A stretch of 64,000 nucleotides of DNA from Caldicellulosiruptor saccharolyticus DSM 8903 (GTDB taxonomy: Bacteria > Bacillota > Thermoanaerobacteria > Caldicellulosiruptorales > Caldicellulosiruptoraceae), in contig NC_009437.1 in assembly GCF_000016545.1 (NCBI RefSeq), forward strand, positions 1,653,501 to 1,717,500, in the 5' to 3' direction. A program made the translations under genes and the position numbers. Positions 34,550 to 42,652 of this stretch are shown piece after piece (position 1 is the first letter of the stretch; each line of letters opens with the position of its first letter). The notes under the pieces are model-generated. The model saw nothing but the letters and a program-made list of their open reading frames with translations. It ran no database searches and was not told the DNA's origin.

Positions 34550-35308
34550 ATGAACATTCATCACTCTAAAAATGTAATGAGTTATATAACTTTCAACCTG
34601 TTTGCTTTTTTATGTGGAATATTGGGCGCATGTATTGGTGCAGTTTTTACTTTATTTTTGCCCCTTGAGAATGAAAAGGTAATTGACATTTTGATAGGCT
34701 TTACATCAGGACTAATGTTAGGTCTTATTAGTTTTGGACTTATTCCTGAGGCAATAAGTCTTTCAAGCTTGCTGCCTAGCATAGCAGTTTTAATTATTTC
34801 ATATATAGCAATTGGAGTAATTGAAAGATATTTGAATACAAGTCCAATTTTTGCAGAAAATCGATATATAAAGAGCGGGTTTTTAATTTCGATTGGGATT
34901 GCTCTTCATAACTTTCCAGAAGGCTTAGCAATAGGCAGCAGCTTTACCTTCAACCATAGATTTGGAATTTTAGTTGGGATTATGATAATTATTCACGATA
35001 TACCTGAGGGTTTTGCGCTTGCTGTGCCATTTAAGATTGCAAAAAAGAGAAGTATTGACATACTTAAAATTGCCTTTTTATCTGGAGTTCCTACAGGGAT
35101 TGGTTGCTTGATAGGAAGCTTATTAAGTTCTATTACCAAGCTTTTGATGGCAGGCTGTCTTATGGCAGCTGCAGGCGCAATGCTCTATGTTGTCATGAGC
35201 GAGATGATACCAGAGTATAGTCGAAAAGAGGATTTTAAAATTTGTGCAGTTTCTAATATGATTGGAATAGTCTTTGCATTACTGTTATTGGAGTGGTTAG
35301 AGCTGTGA
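34550..35308 (+). CDS. ZIP family metal transporter
   Basis: Product: 252 residues with about eight hydrophobic helices. Metal-binding motifs of the family are seen: LHNFPEGLAIGSSF in helix 4 and IHDIPEGFALAVPF in helix 5. Family knowledge: uptake of zinc or other divalent ions into the cytoplasm. No ribosome binding site precedes ATG 34550. CATAAT lies only nine bases upstream, so transcription may begin almost at the start codon. The next gene starts two bases after its stop. Confidence 0.86.
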   Translation: MNIHHSKNVMSYITFNLFAFLCGILGACIGAVFTLFLPLENEKVIDILIGFTSGLMLGLISFGLIPEAISLSSLLPSIAVLIISYIAIGVIERYLNTSPIFAENRYIKSGFLISIGIALHNFPEGLAIGSSFTFNHRFGILVGIMIIIHDIPEGFALAVPFKIAKKRSIDILKIAFLSGVPTGIGCLIGSLLSSITKLLMAGCLMAAAGAMLYVVMSEMIPEYSRKEDFKICAVSNMIGIVFALLLLEWLEL

Positions 35309-35310
35309 CT

Positions 35311-36351
35311 ATGATAATTGATGCTAAAGGAAAGATAGATTACAATAAGCTTTCAAAGGCGGCTCAAATTTTAAAAGAAGGTGGTCTGGTTGCATTTCCC
35401 ACCGAGACTGTTTATGGGCTTGGCGCAAATGCACTTTTAAAAGAAGCGGTTGACAAGATTTTTGTTGCAAAAGGAAGGCCGCAAGATAATCCTTTAATTG
35501 TACACATATCATCAAAAAAAATGTTGGATATGTGTGCAAAGGTTACTGATGAAAGAGTTTACAAGCTAATAGAGAAATTTTGGCCAGGACCTCTTACAAT
35601 TGTTCTTCCTAAGAAAGAATGTATACCGGACAATGTAACAGCAGGCCTTAACACTGTTGGTATCCGGATGCCGAACAATAAAATTGCACTTGAGCTGATT
35701 GAGTTAGCGGGTGTGCCAGTTGCGGCACCGTCTGCAAATGTATCAGGAAAGCCAAGTCCAACAGAAGCTCAGCATGTGATAGAAGATCTTTTTGGCAAGG
35801 TTGATGTGATTATTGACGGTGGTAAGTGCTCTTTTGGGCTTGAGTCAACAGTGATCGATTTGAGTAGCTCAAAGCCATATATATTGCGTCCAGGTGCAGT
35901 GCCTTTTTCGATTTTGAAAGAAATTTTGGAGGATATTGAATATGACCCTTCAATTTTAGCTGGAAATATTCTATCTGTGCCTAAGGCACCAGGTATGAAG
36001 TACAAGCACTATGCACCAGACGCAAAGATGATAGTTGTCAAGGGAAAAATTCACAAAAGAATAGATAAGATAAATGAGATAAAAAAGGATTTAGAAATAA
36101 AAGGATACAAAGTTGGTATACTTTGCTTTTATGAGACGTCTCACAATTTTGAATCTCAATACAAAATCGTATTAGGTAGTATGTTTGACTATAAAGAATG
36201 TGGAAAAAACTTATTTTCTGCCTTAAGAAGGTTTAACCACCTTGGTGTTGATTATATCATCTGCGAATGGGGAGAATTTGGAATAGAATATCTTGCGCTT
36301 GAAAATAGGCTTTTTAAAGCATCAGCAAACAATGTGATTGAGGTGTTGTGA
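35311..36351 (+). CDS. L-threonylcarbamoyladenylate synthase, Sua5 type
   Basis: Product: 346 residues from ATG 35311 (GTG 35305 is also possible). The N-terminal YrdC-like catalytic domain has KEGGLVAFPTETVYGLGANA, KGRPQDNPLIVH and PSANVSGKPSPT. A Sua5 domain follows from about residue 215 (APGMKYKHYAPDAKM). It makes threonylcarbamoyl-AMP for the t6A modification of ANN-decoding tRNAs. The start is two bases after the ZIP stop, and its stop overlaps the next start (TGATG). The larger Sua5 form rather than the short TsaC is encoded. Confidence 0.93.
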   Translation: MIIDAKGKIDYNKLSKAAQILKEGGLVAFPTETVYGLGANALLKEAVDKIFVAKGRPQDNPLIVHISSKKMLDMCAKVTDERVYKLIEKFWPGPLTIVLPKKECIPDNVTAGLNTVGIRMPNNKIALELIELAGVPVAAPSANVSGKPSPTEAQHVIEDLFGKVDVIIDGGKCSFGLESTVIDLSSSKPYILRPGAVPFSILKEILEDIEYDPSILAGNILSVPKAPGMKYKHYAPDAKMIVVKGKIHKRIDKINEIKKDLEIKGYKVGILCFYETSHNFESQYKIVLGSMFDYKECGKNLFSALRRFNHLGVDYIICEWGEFGIEYLALENRLFKASANNVIEVL

Positions 36352-36818
36352 TGAGCAAGAAAAAGATACTTTTTGTGTGCACAGGCAATACGTGTAGGAG
36401 TCCCATGGCTGAATATCTTTTGAAAGATAAACTGAAAAAAATGAACATAGATGATATTGAGGTTGAATCGGCGGGCTTGTCTGCTTTTTTTCCACAAAAA
36501 GCATCAAAGAACGCTGTATTGGTTATGAACGAGCTTGGGATTGACATTTCTTCTCATGTATCAAGGCTGATTAATGAAGATATGATAAAGGAAAGCAATT
36601 TAATTTTGACAATGGAAAAATATCATAAAGAAGCAATAATCAATATGTATCCTGGTGTAATGGACAAAGTCTTTACTCTAAAAGAGTATGTATTAGATAG
36701 CAAAGAAAATCTTGATGTAGTTGACCCTTACGGTGGAGACGATGACAAGTACAGAAAGTGCAGAGATGAACTAAATGACCTGATTGACAAACTCTTGTCG
36801 AAAGTGGATGACATATGA
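36351..36818 (+). CDS. Low-molecular-weight protein phosphatase, YwlE (arginine phosphatase) type
   Basis: Product: 155 residues. The P-loop FVCTGNTCRSPMAEYLL carries Thr between Asn and the second Cys. In YwlE that Thr sets specificity for phosphoarginine instead of phosphotyrosine, so I infer an arginine phosphatase. The acid/base Asp is in DVVDPYGGD. Its start overlaps the Sua5 stop and its end overlaps rlmH by four bases. The pairing with a Sua5 gene is also seen in Bacillus (ywlC-ywlE region). Confidence 0.85.
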   Translation: MSKKKILFVCTGNTCRSPMAEYLLKDKLKKMNIDDIEVESAGLSAFFPQKASKNAVLVMNELGIDISSHVSRLINEDMIKESNLILTMEKYHKEAIINMYPGVMDKVFTLKEYVLDSKENLDVVDPYGGDDDKYRKCRDELNDLIDKLLSKVDDI

Positions 36819-37279
36819 TAAAGGTAATCTGCGTTGGGACAATAAAAGAAAGGTATTTTAAAGAGGCCGCAGAGGAGTATAAAAAACGACTTTCAAGATG
36901 GACAAAAATTGAGGAAATTGAAATAAAAGAAGAAGATGAGAACAAATACCGAAACGTTGAGATGCTTTTAAAAAAAGAGGCTGAAAAGATACTAAAACAC
37001 ATAAAAGAAGGCCAGTATGTAGTAGTGTTTGATATAAATGGGACTCAGCTAAGCTCTGAAGAATTTGCAGAATTGTTAGATAGAAAAGTCTCAAAAGGAG
37101 AGGAAATAGTATTTGTAATAGGAGGCTCAAATGGCCTTGCAGATGCTATAAAAAAGAGGGCAAATTTACTAATTTCATTTTCCAAGCTTACTTTCCCTCA
37201 TCAGCTTTTTAGGATTCTTGTGTATGAACAGATATATAGAGGATTTACAATTATTAAAGGAATAAAATACCATAAGTAA
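36815..37279 (+). CDS. rlmH: 23S rRNA (pseudouridine1915-N3)-methyltransferase RlmH
   Basis: Product: 154 residues, exact family length. SPOUT-fold marks: IKVICVGTIKERYF at the start, VVFDINGTQLSSEEFA, FVIGGSNGL forming the SAM knot, and KLTFPHQLFRILVYEQIYRGFTIIKG at the C-terminus ending in HK. Methylates helix 69 of 23S rRNA. ATGA overlap with the phosphatase gene. Confidence 0.96.
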   Translation: MIKVICVGTIKERYFKEAAEEYKKRLSRWTKIEEIEIKEEDENKYRNVEMLLKKEAEKILKHIKEGQYVVVFDINGTQLSSEEFAELLDRKVSKGEEIVFVIGGSNGLADAIKKRANLLISFSKLTFPHQLFRILVYEQIYRGFTIIKGIKYHK

Positions 37280-37281
37280 AG

Positions 37282-37318
37282 TAGGCTGCTCATTTTAAAG
37301 CAGCCTAAACTATTTTGT
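37282..37318. terminator. Hairpin between convergent rlmH and argB
   Basis: TAGGCTGCT pairs perfectly with AGCAGCCTA around CATTTTAA; AAACTATTTTG follows on the plus strand and CTTTACTTATG on the minus strand. It is probably a bidirectional terminator, though T-tracts are weak. Confidence 0.7.
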
Positions 37319-37338
37319 CAGCAAGTTAAAATAATTTA

Positions 37339-38220
37339 TTACAAATGTATCATTGTCCCAATTCCCTTGTCGGTAAATATCTCAAGCAAGATGCAATGTG
37401 GAATTCTTCCATCAAGAATATGAGTACGATTGACCCCATGCTTTAGAGCGTCAATACAGCCCAAAACCTTTGGAATCATTCCGCCGTCAATCTTTCCTTC
37501 ATCAATCATTTTTAAAACCTCATCAGCACTAATTGCTGAGATTATCTCTGAACTGTTTTTGTCATATTTTAGCCCTTCAACATCTGTCATGAACATGAGC
37601 TTTTCGGCTTTTATTGCCTTTGCAATCTCAGCAGCAACAGTATCCGCATTTATATTATAACTTGTGCCATCCTCACCAACGCCAATTGGTGCAACAACTG
37701 GTATGTACTCATCTTTTGCAAGCATTTCCAAAACCTTTGCATTGATTGACACAACCTCACCAACATACCCTAAATCTACTTTTTCTCCATTTACAATCTC
37801 ATAGTGCTTTCTTGCCTGAATCAGATTTCCATCAATACCACAGATACCTATTGCTTTTCCGCCTTTTTGATTAAGCATTGAGACAAGTTCTTTGTTTGTC
37901 TTTCCAACCAAAACCATCTGAGCAACTTCCATTGTCTGCATATCTGTAACTCTAAGACCATTTACAAATTGGCTTTCAACATTTAGCTTTTTTAACACAG
38001 AATTTATCTCAGGTCCGCCACCGTGGACAACAATTGGGTTGACACCGATGTATTTTAAAAGTGTGATATCTTCCATAACCCAGTTTTTGAGCTTATCATT
38101 TATCATTGCATTTCCGCCATACTTTATTACAACTGTCTTGCCATAGAGCTTTTGAATATATGGAAGAGCCTCTATCAAAATACTTGCTTTTTCAATTAAT
38201 TTGTCCATCTCTTCATACAT
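37339..38220 (-). CDS. argB: Acetylglutamate kinase
   Basis: Product: 293 residues from ATG 38220 (GGAGG ten bases upstream on the minus strand; TTG 38229 is too close). Amino-acid kinase marks: [12 protein letters not shown] near the start, [28 protein letters not shown], and [18 protein letters not shown] near the end. The N-terminal extension before the kinase core (about 20 residues) occurs in arginine-inhibited hexameric forms. Phosphorylates N-acetylglutamate, second step to arginine. It follows argC in one operon. Confidence 0.95.
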   Translation of the reverse strand: MYEEMDKLIEKASILIEALPYIQKLYGKTVVIKYGGNAMINDKLKNWVMEDITLLKYIGVNPIVVHGGGPEINSVLKKLNVESQFVNGLRVTDMQTMEVAQMVLVGKTNKELVSMLNQKGGKAIGICGIDGNLIQARKHYEIVNGEKVDLGYVGEVVSINAKVLEMLAKDEYIPVVAPIGVGEDGTSYNINADTVAAEIAKAIKAEKLMFMTDVEGLKYDKNSSEIISAISADEVLKMIDEGKIDGGMIPKVLGCIDALKHGVNRTHILDGRIPHCILLEIFTDKGIGTMIHL

Positions 38221-38250
38221 ACTTAGCAATCCTCCACTAACAAAGTTTTT

Positions 38251-39282
38251 TTAAAAATACTCTCCAACTATCACAAGTCCTGTTTTTTCATTTAAGGAAA
38301 ATTTAATATTCATGTTCTGTATTGCCTGGCCAGCGGCACCTTTAATTAAATTGTCAATACAGGAGATTACAATTACTCTATTTGTTTTTTTATCAACCTC
38401 AAGACCAATGTCAACAAAGTTTGTCCCTGTGACATACTTTAACTCTGGCAGGCTATCTTCATATATCCTTATGAAAAATTCATCCCTGTAAAACTCCTTG
38501 TAAATCTCAATCAGTTCATTTTTATTCAAACTCTTTGTGAAGGTTGCATATATGGTTGACAAAATTCCTCTTTTTACAGGCAAAAGATGAGGCGTAAATG
38601 AGAGATTCAGATCTTCACCAAAAAGAAAACTGCATTTTTCTTCTATCTCACTTGTATGTCTGTGTTTGGCAACCCCATATGCTTTAAAATTCTCATCAAC
38701 TTCACAAAAGCTATAAGCAAAGTCTGCCTTTTTCCCAGCACCAGAAACACCTGATTTTGAGTCAATTATGATACTGTCTTTTTGGATAAGCTTATTTTTC
38801 AAAAGTGGAGCCAAGCCTAAAATAGCGCTGGTAGGATAGCAACCCGGGTTTCCAACTATCTTTGAAGATTTAATCTCTTCCCTGAATATCTCACAAAGCC
38901 CATAGCTACTTTCATTTAAAAGTTCTGGGTATTTATGATTGCCATAGTCTTTTGAGTATCGAGTAAGGTCCTTGTATCTAAAATCGCTACTCAGGTCAAT
39001 TACAACCTTTCCAAGGTCATATGCCACTTTTACGTATTCTTGTGACACACCATGTGGCAAAGCGCAGAAAACTACATCTGCTTCTTTGACCAAATCAATA
39101 TCAAACTCTTTAAATGTCAGATTCAAAATCTTTTTGAACTGTGGATTTGTATTTTCAATGGAAATATCTTTATTACTTGACGAAATAATCGATGAGATTT
39201 CTACCTCTGGATGTTTTAGTAAAAGCCTTATTAGCTCGATTCCAACATACCCTGATGCTCCAATGATTGATGCCTTTATCAA
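38251..39282 (-). CDS. argC: N-acetyl-gamma-glutamyl-phosphate reductase
   Basis: Product: 343 residues. NADP-binding IIGASGYVGIELIRLL is at the start; the active-site cysteine is in VGNPGCYPTSAILGL; and KHRHTSEIEEKC contains the conserved histidine. Converts acetylglutamyl phosphate to the semialdehyde. TTG 39282 start with GGAG upstream. It is the first gene of argC-argB, downstream of an ARG-box-like promoter. No argJ or argD lies in the window. Confidence 0.95.
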   Translation of the reverse strand: MIKASIIGASGYVGIELIRLLLKHPEVEISSIISSSNKDISIENTNPQFKKILNLTFKEFDIDLVKEADVVFCALPHGVSQEYVKVAYDLGKVVIDLSSDFRYKDLTRYSKDYGNHKYPELLNESSYGLCEIFREEIKSSKIVGNPGCYPTSAILGLAPLLKNKLIQKDSIIIDSKSGVSGAGKKADFAYSFCEVDENFKAYGVAKHRHTSEIEEKCSFLFGEDLNLSFTPHLLPVKRGILSTIYATFTKSLNKNELIEIYKEFYRDEFFIRIYEDSLPELKYVTGTNFVDIGLEVDKKTNRVIVISCIDNLIKGAAGQAIQNMNIKFSLNEKTGLVIVGEYF

Positions 39283-39324
39283 CTTTGTTCATCTCCTCAA
39301 AATGTGACTTTAGCTATACAAATA

Positions 39325-39353
39325 ATTATACATCAGTGTGTATAAAAATACAA
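39325..39353 (-). promoter_or_regulatory. argC promoter with ARG-box-like operator
   Basis: On the minus strand, TTGTAT (39353-39348) and TATAAT (39330-39325) are 17 bases apart. The inverted repeat TGTAT-N4-ATACA (39339-39352) overlaps the -35 box and has the arm spacing of ArgR/AhrC boxes (consensus TGAAT-N4-ATTCA). Arginine-dependent repression is expected by analogy. Confidence 0.65.
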
Positions 39354-39376
39354 TAGTATTCTACCAAATATTTAAA

Positions 39377-39405
39377 TTGATTTATTCGACAAGGTAGGAT
39401 ATTAT
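39377..39405 (+). promoter_or_regulatory. Promoter of the large amidase gene
   Basis: TTGATT (39377-39382) and TATTAT (39400-39405) are 17 bases apart, upstream of the GTG start at 39443 and divergent from argC. Confidence 0.6.
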
Positions 39406-39442
39406 ATAACTATAAATGACATTTTTTGCGGGGTAGGTTGTA

Positions 39443-41566
39443 GTGAAAAAAATAAAGAGAATAGTAGCAACCGTTGTAGTTTTCTCATTACTTCTTATCT
39501 CAGTTTTTGCAGCCACATCTTATAAGCTCTTTGTAGATGGCAAGCAGGTAGGTTCTGTCAAGATTTTGGAGTATAACAAAACTGTCTACCTTGCTTTGGC
39601 AGACTTTTTCAGGTATAAAGGGTTTGCTGTCTCCTATGACTCGAAAGCCAAAAAGGTTACCGCTAAAAAATCTAAGGATACATACGAGTTTTACATTGAC
39701 AAAACCTACTACTATTACAATAAAACAAAGAAAACTCTTTTAGGAAAGACTTTTATTAAAAGTGGGAAGTCATACATATTAGGAAAAGACATAGCTTCAA
39801 TTTTCAAGTATTCCTATCAGGAAGATAAGACAAAAAAGGTCATTAAATTAACGTCAAAAAGAACTTTAACCAGTAATACCCAGAAAAACGCTTCTTCGTC
39901 AAAAACTTTGGCATCGCGTGGGGATGTTCGAAAAACTGGAGCAGAAACTATTTATCTTTCTGATTTGAAGTATTCAATTGAAAGCAGTAAATTTACTTTG
40001 CTAATAAGTACTTCAAAACCTGCTATCTACAAAGATTACAAGTTATCAAATCCAGACAGAATAGTAATTGATATTTTAAATACAGTTGATAATTTAGAGA
40101 ACAATGTAATTCAGGTTGGCAAAGGTGGAATTTTAAGAATAAGACATGCTCTTAATAAAACCTCAACCGGGGAGCCATTTTCAAGGGTTGTTATTGACTA
40201 TGACGCAGGTCTGATCAAAAGCTATAAGGTTAGTAAAGTTGATAGTCAAATAAAACTCGAGATTGATTTGCCAAAAACTGTCGAAAATAAGACGAATATA
40301 GACAGTAGCAGTAGTATAAATAGTCCAGGTAACAATAGCCAAGAAATTGGCACAGCTCCAGCTCAAGAGTCTTACAATCCATATAGGATTCAGAAGGTTA
40401 ATATTACAAGCTCTGATGAATTTACTGTGGCAGAGATGGATATCCTCCCAACAGTTGTAAGTGAAATTTACAGGGCAGATGAGTCTTTTGTAGTCCTTAG
40501 CCTAAAAGGTGCTCAGTTTAATCTTGACAATGGAAGCCTTTTCCAGGTAAATGATGGAATATTAGATTACTATGTTCTGACAAATGTTGACCAGAAAAGT
40601 GCACAGGTTATATTTTCTACAAAAGCAAAGATATTTATCCTAAATAAACTTGGTAACAAGTTGGAAGTTGTCTTTGCAAATCAATATGGTAATATGAAAC
40701 TTTATCAGAGAAATGGACTTGTTATAAGCTCTCCTTTTGTATCTGATATAAGCTATACATATGACAGTACCACCAATGTAATAAAGATAGGAAGCAGAAG
40801 TCCAATTACAATCTCAGATGATGTCTATAGCCTAAAAGGTACAATTGTAACAAGTGTATATTCAGTTTATCAAGATGATGGGTGTATAATAACTATTGTA
40901 GTCAATCCTGACTACATAGCTTCAGTTACTAAAGGTGATAAAAATATCATAATTGGTTTTTCACAAAAACCAAAGCCTAAAAATAAACTTAAAATCTTTA
41001 TCGACCCCGGGCATGGCGGGTCTGACCCAGGAGCCATTTATACAAAAATTGTAAATGGCAAGAAGGTAACATACCACGAAAAGGATTTTAACTTGGATAT
41101 AGCATTAAAGCTTAAAGAGAAGCTCAAGAGCCTTGGGTATGAGGTTTACATGTCGCGAGAGACAGACAAATTTGTTGACCTTTATGACAGAACAAAGGTG
41201 GCAAATAGCTTAAATGTTGACCTATTTATATCCATTCACAACAATGCAGTAGACAATCCTCAAACCCGTGGCACAATGGTCTTGTACAAGGAAAAGAATT
41301 TAAATAGTTTTATCTCAGACAAGCAATTTGCACAGATTGTGTTGGATTATATAATTAAAGAAGTGGGAACGCAAAACAAAGGAATTGTAGAAAGGCCAAA
41401 TCTGGTTGTTTTAAAAACATCAAATATGCCGGCAATTTTAGTTGAGGTTGCATTTGGTACAAATCAAGATGATTTAAATCTTCTTTTGAGTGATTCTTTC
41501 AAGGATGCAGTTGCAAAGGCTATAGCTGGTGCTGTGGAGTTTATAAATACAACCTATAAAAAATAA
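39443..41566 (+). CDS. Secreted N-acetylmuramoyl-L-alanine amidase with AMIN domains
   Basis: Product: 707 residues. Signal peptide at 1-24 (VVVFSLLLISVFAATS). Then a copper-amine-oxidase-like wall module (FVDGKQVGSVKILEYNKTVY), an AMIN domain (about 170-290) of the kind that localises amidases to septa or wall, a second AMIN-like stretch (about 310-500), and a C-terminal Amidase_3 domain with DPGHGGSDPGAIY, HEKDFNLDIALKL, FISIHNNA and LVEVAFGTNQDD. Zinc-dependent wall hydrolase acting outside the cell, probably in division or turnover. It has its own promoter and terminator. The GTG start has GGTAGG upstream. Confidence 0.92.
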   Translation: MKKIKRIVATVVVFSLLLISVFAATSYKLFVDGKQVGSVKILEYNKTVYLALADFFRYKGFAVSYDSKAKKVTAKKSKDTYEFYIDKTYYYYNKTKKTLLGKTFIKSGKSYILGKDIASIFKYSYQEDKTKKVIKLTSKRTLTSNTQKNASSSKTLASRGDVRKTGAETIYLSDLKYSIESSKFTLLISTSKPAIYKDYKLSNPDRIVIDILNTVDNLENNVIQVGKGGILRIRHALNKTSTGEPFSRVVIDYDAGLIKSYKVSKVDSQIKLEIDLPKTVENKTNIDSSSSINSPGNNSQEIGTAPAQESYNPYRIQKVNITSSDEFTVAEMDILPTVVSEIYRADESFVVLSLKGAQFNLDNGSLFQVNDGILDYYVLTNVDQKSAQVIFSTKAKIFILNKLGNKLEVVFANQYGNMKLYQRNGLVISSPFVSDISYTYDSTTNVIKIGSRSPITISDDVYSLKGTIVTSVYSVYQDDGCIITIVVNPDYIASVTKGDKNIIIGFSQKPKPKNKLKIFIDPGHGGSDPGAIYTKIVNGKKVTYHEKDFNLDIALKLKEKLKSLGYEVYMSRETDKFVDLYDRTKVANSLNVDLFISIHNNAVDNPQTRGTMVLYKEKNLNSFISDKQFAQIVLDYIIKEVGTQNKGIVERPNLVVLKTSNMPAILVEVAFGTNQDDLNLLLSDSFKDAVAKAIAGAVEFINTTYKK

Positions 41567-41574
41567 AAGCAAAG

Positions 41575-41620
41575 AGGCTGGCATTAAAAAAACGGTGTGC
41601 AAAAATGCCAGCCTTTTGTT
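41575..41620. terminator. Terminator between convergent amidase and HAD genes
   Basis: AGGCTGGCATT and AATGCCAGCCT pair around an A-rich loop, followed by TTTTGTTTT. Confidence 0.88.
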
Positions 41621-41626
41621 TTAAGT

Positions 41627-42478
41627 CTATTTTTGGCCAAATATAAATCTTTCAAATGCTTCTGCGACTGCACCTTGATTGTTTGTAGCATGTGTTACAA
41701 ATTTTGCAAATCTTTTCACCTCATCATGTGCATTTGCAACTGCAACGCTTATTTGTGCGAGCTGAAACATTCCAATGTCATTAAAATTGTCGCCAATTGC
41801 TAGAATGTTTGATGGAGTTATCATTTTTGTTTCTAAAAATTTTGAAAGTGCTTTTTCTTTAGAGGAGTTAATATCAAGGATTTCCAAAAAACCGTAATCT
41901 TTATTATCAGCTGCATAGTACAAAATCACATTTACGTTATGTTTTAGGTTTTTAAAGATATCTGCCAAGTATTTTAGCTTATCATACCTTCCAACAATCC
42001 CAATATGACTAATTGGAGATTTTGCAAAATCAAGAAGGTTCTTCTGTGGGTATGTTGGTTTGAAAAGCTCTCTTCCTTTTACAAAGTTCAAAAAATATGT
42101 ATCATAAGACTCTCTCAGTTTGTATATCATATGAAAATCCTCTTCAAAGCCTAAAACAATATAGTAATCAACATCAAGGTGATTTTGCTCTAAAAAGCTC
42201 AAAATTTCTATCTTTGCATTCTCTTTTAGATAGTTTTTTATAATGGGCTCAGAAAACATATCATCAAAGACATAGACTCCATTTGCTGATATTAAATGGC
42301 AAGGAATTTCAAGCTTTTTAGCAATATCAAATGCAGAAGCCCCTCTTCCTGTACATAAAACTATCTCAACGCTGTATTCCATTGAGGCTTTTTTCAAGGC
42401 TTTAATATTATTTTCAGGGATATTGCCACTATCGTCTAAAAGAGTTCCGTCTATGTCGATTGCAGCCAATTTTATCAA
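41627..42478 (-). CDS. Cof-type HAD-superfamily phosphatase
   Basis: Product: about 283 residues. The TTG at 42478, six bases after AAGGTGAT, gives the typical start MIKLAAIDIDGTLLDD; a longer frame reaches 42511 without a ribosome binding site. HAD motifs: DIDGTLLDD (I), CTGRGAS (II), a lysine near SSKEKALSKFL (III) and GDNFNDIGMFQLA (IV). The large C2 cap marks the Cof subfamily, which dephosphorylates sugar phosphates, FMN or related compounds. Substrate is not predictable. Divergent from the hydrogenase operon. Confidence 0.88.
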   Translation of the reverse strand: MIKLAAIDIDGTLLDDSGNIPENNIKALKKASMEYSVEIVLCTGRGASAFDIAKKLEIPCHLISANGVYVFDDMFSEPIIKNYLKENAKIEILSFLEQNHLDVDYYIVLGFEEDFHMIYKLRESYDTYFLNFVKGRELFKPTYPQKNLLDFAKSPISHIGIVGRYDKLKYLADIFKNLKHNVNVILYYAADNKDYGFLEILDINSSKEKALSKFLETKMITPSNILAIGDNFNDIGMFQLAQISVAVANAHDEVKRFAKFVTHATNNQGAVAEAFERFIFGQK

Positions 42479-42652
42479 CCTTATCACCTTCTTACCAGAA
42501 ATGTTGAACAAAAAAGAGATAGAAGCTTTCTTCTATTCTGAACTTTGTTAACAAATTAACTTTTGCATACTGTATACAAGACCACGAGAATGTGTTATAA
42601 TCTTAATAGCAATAGTTTATCATCACAAAGAGAAAGGGGCAATATTGGACAT

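Noticed and set aside
41597..41803. Plus-strand small cysteine-rich frame
   Set aside because: It lies over the terminator and the antisense of the HAD phosphatase 3' end; it is a shadow without a start signal.
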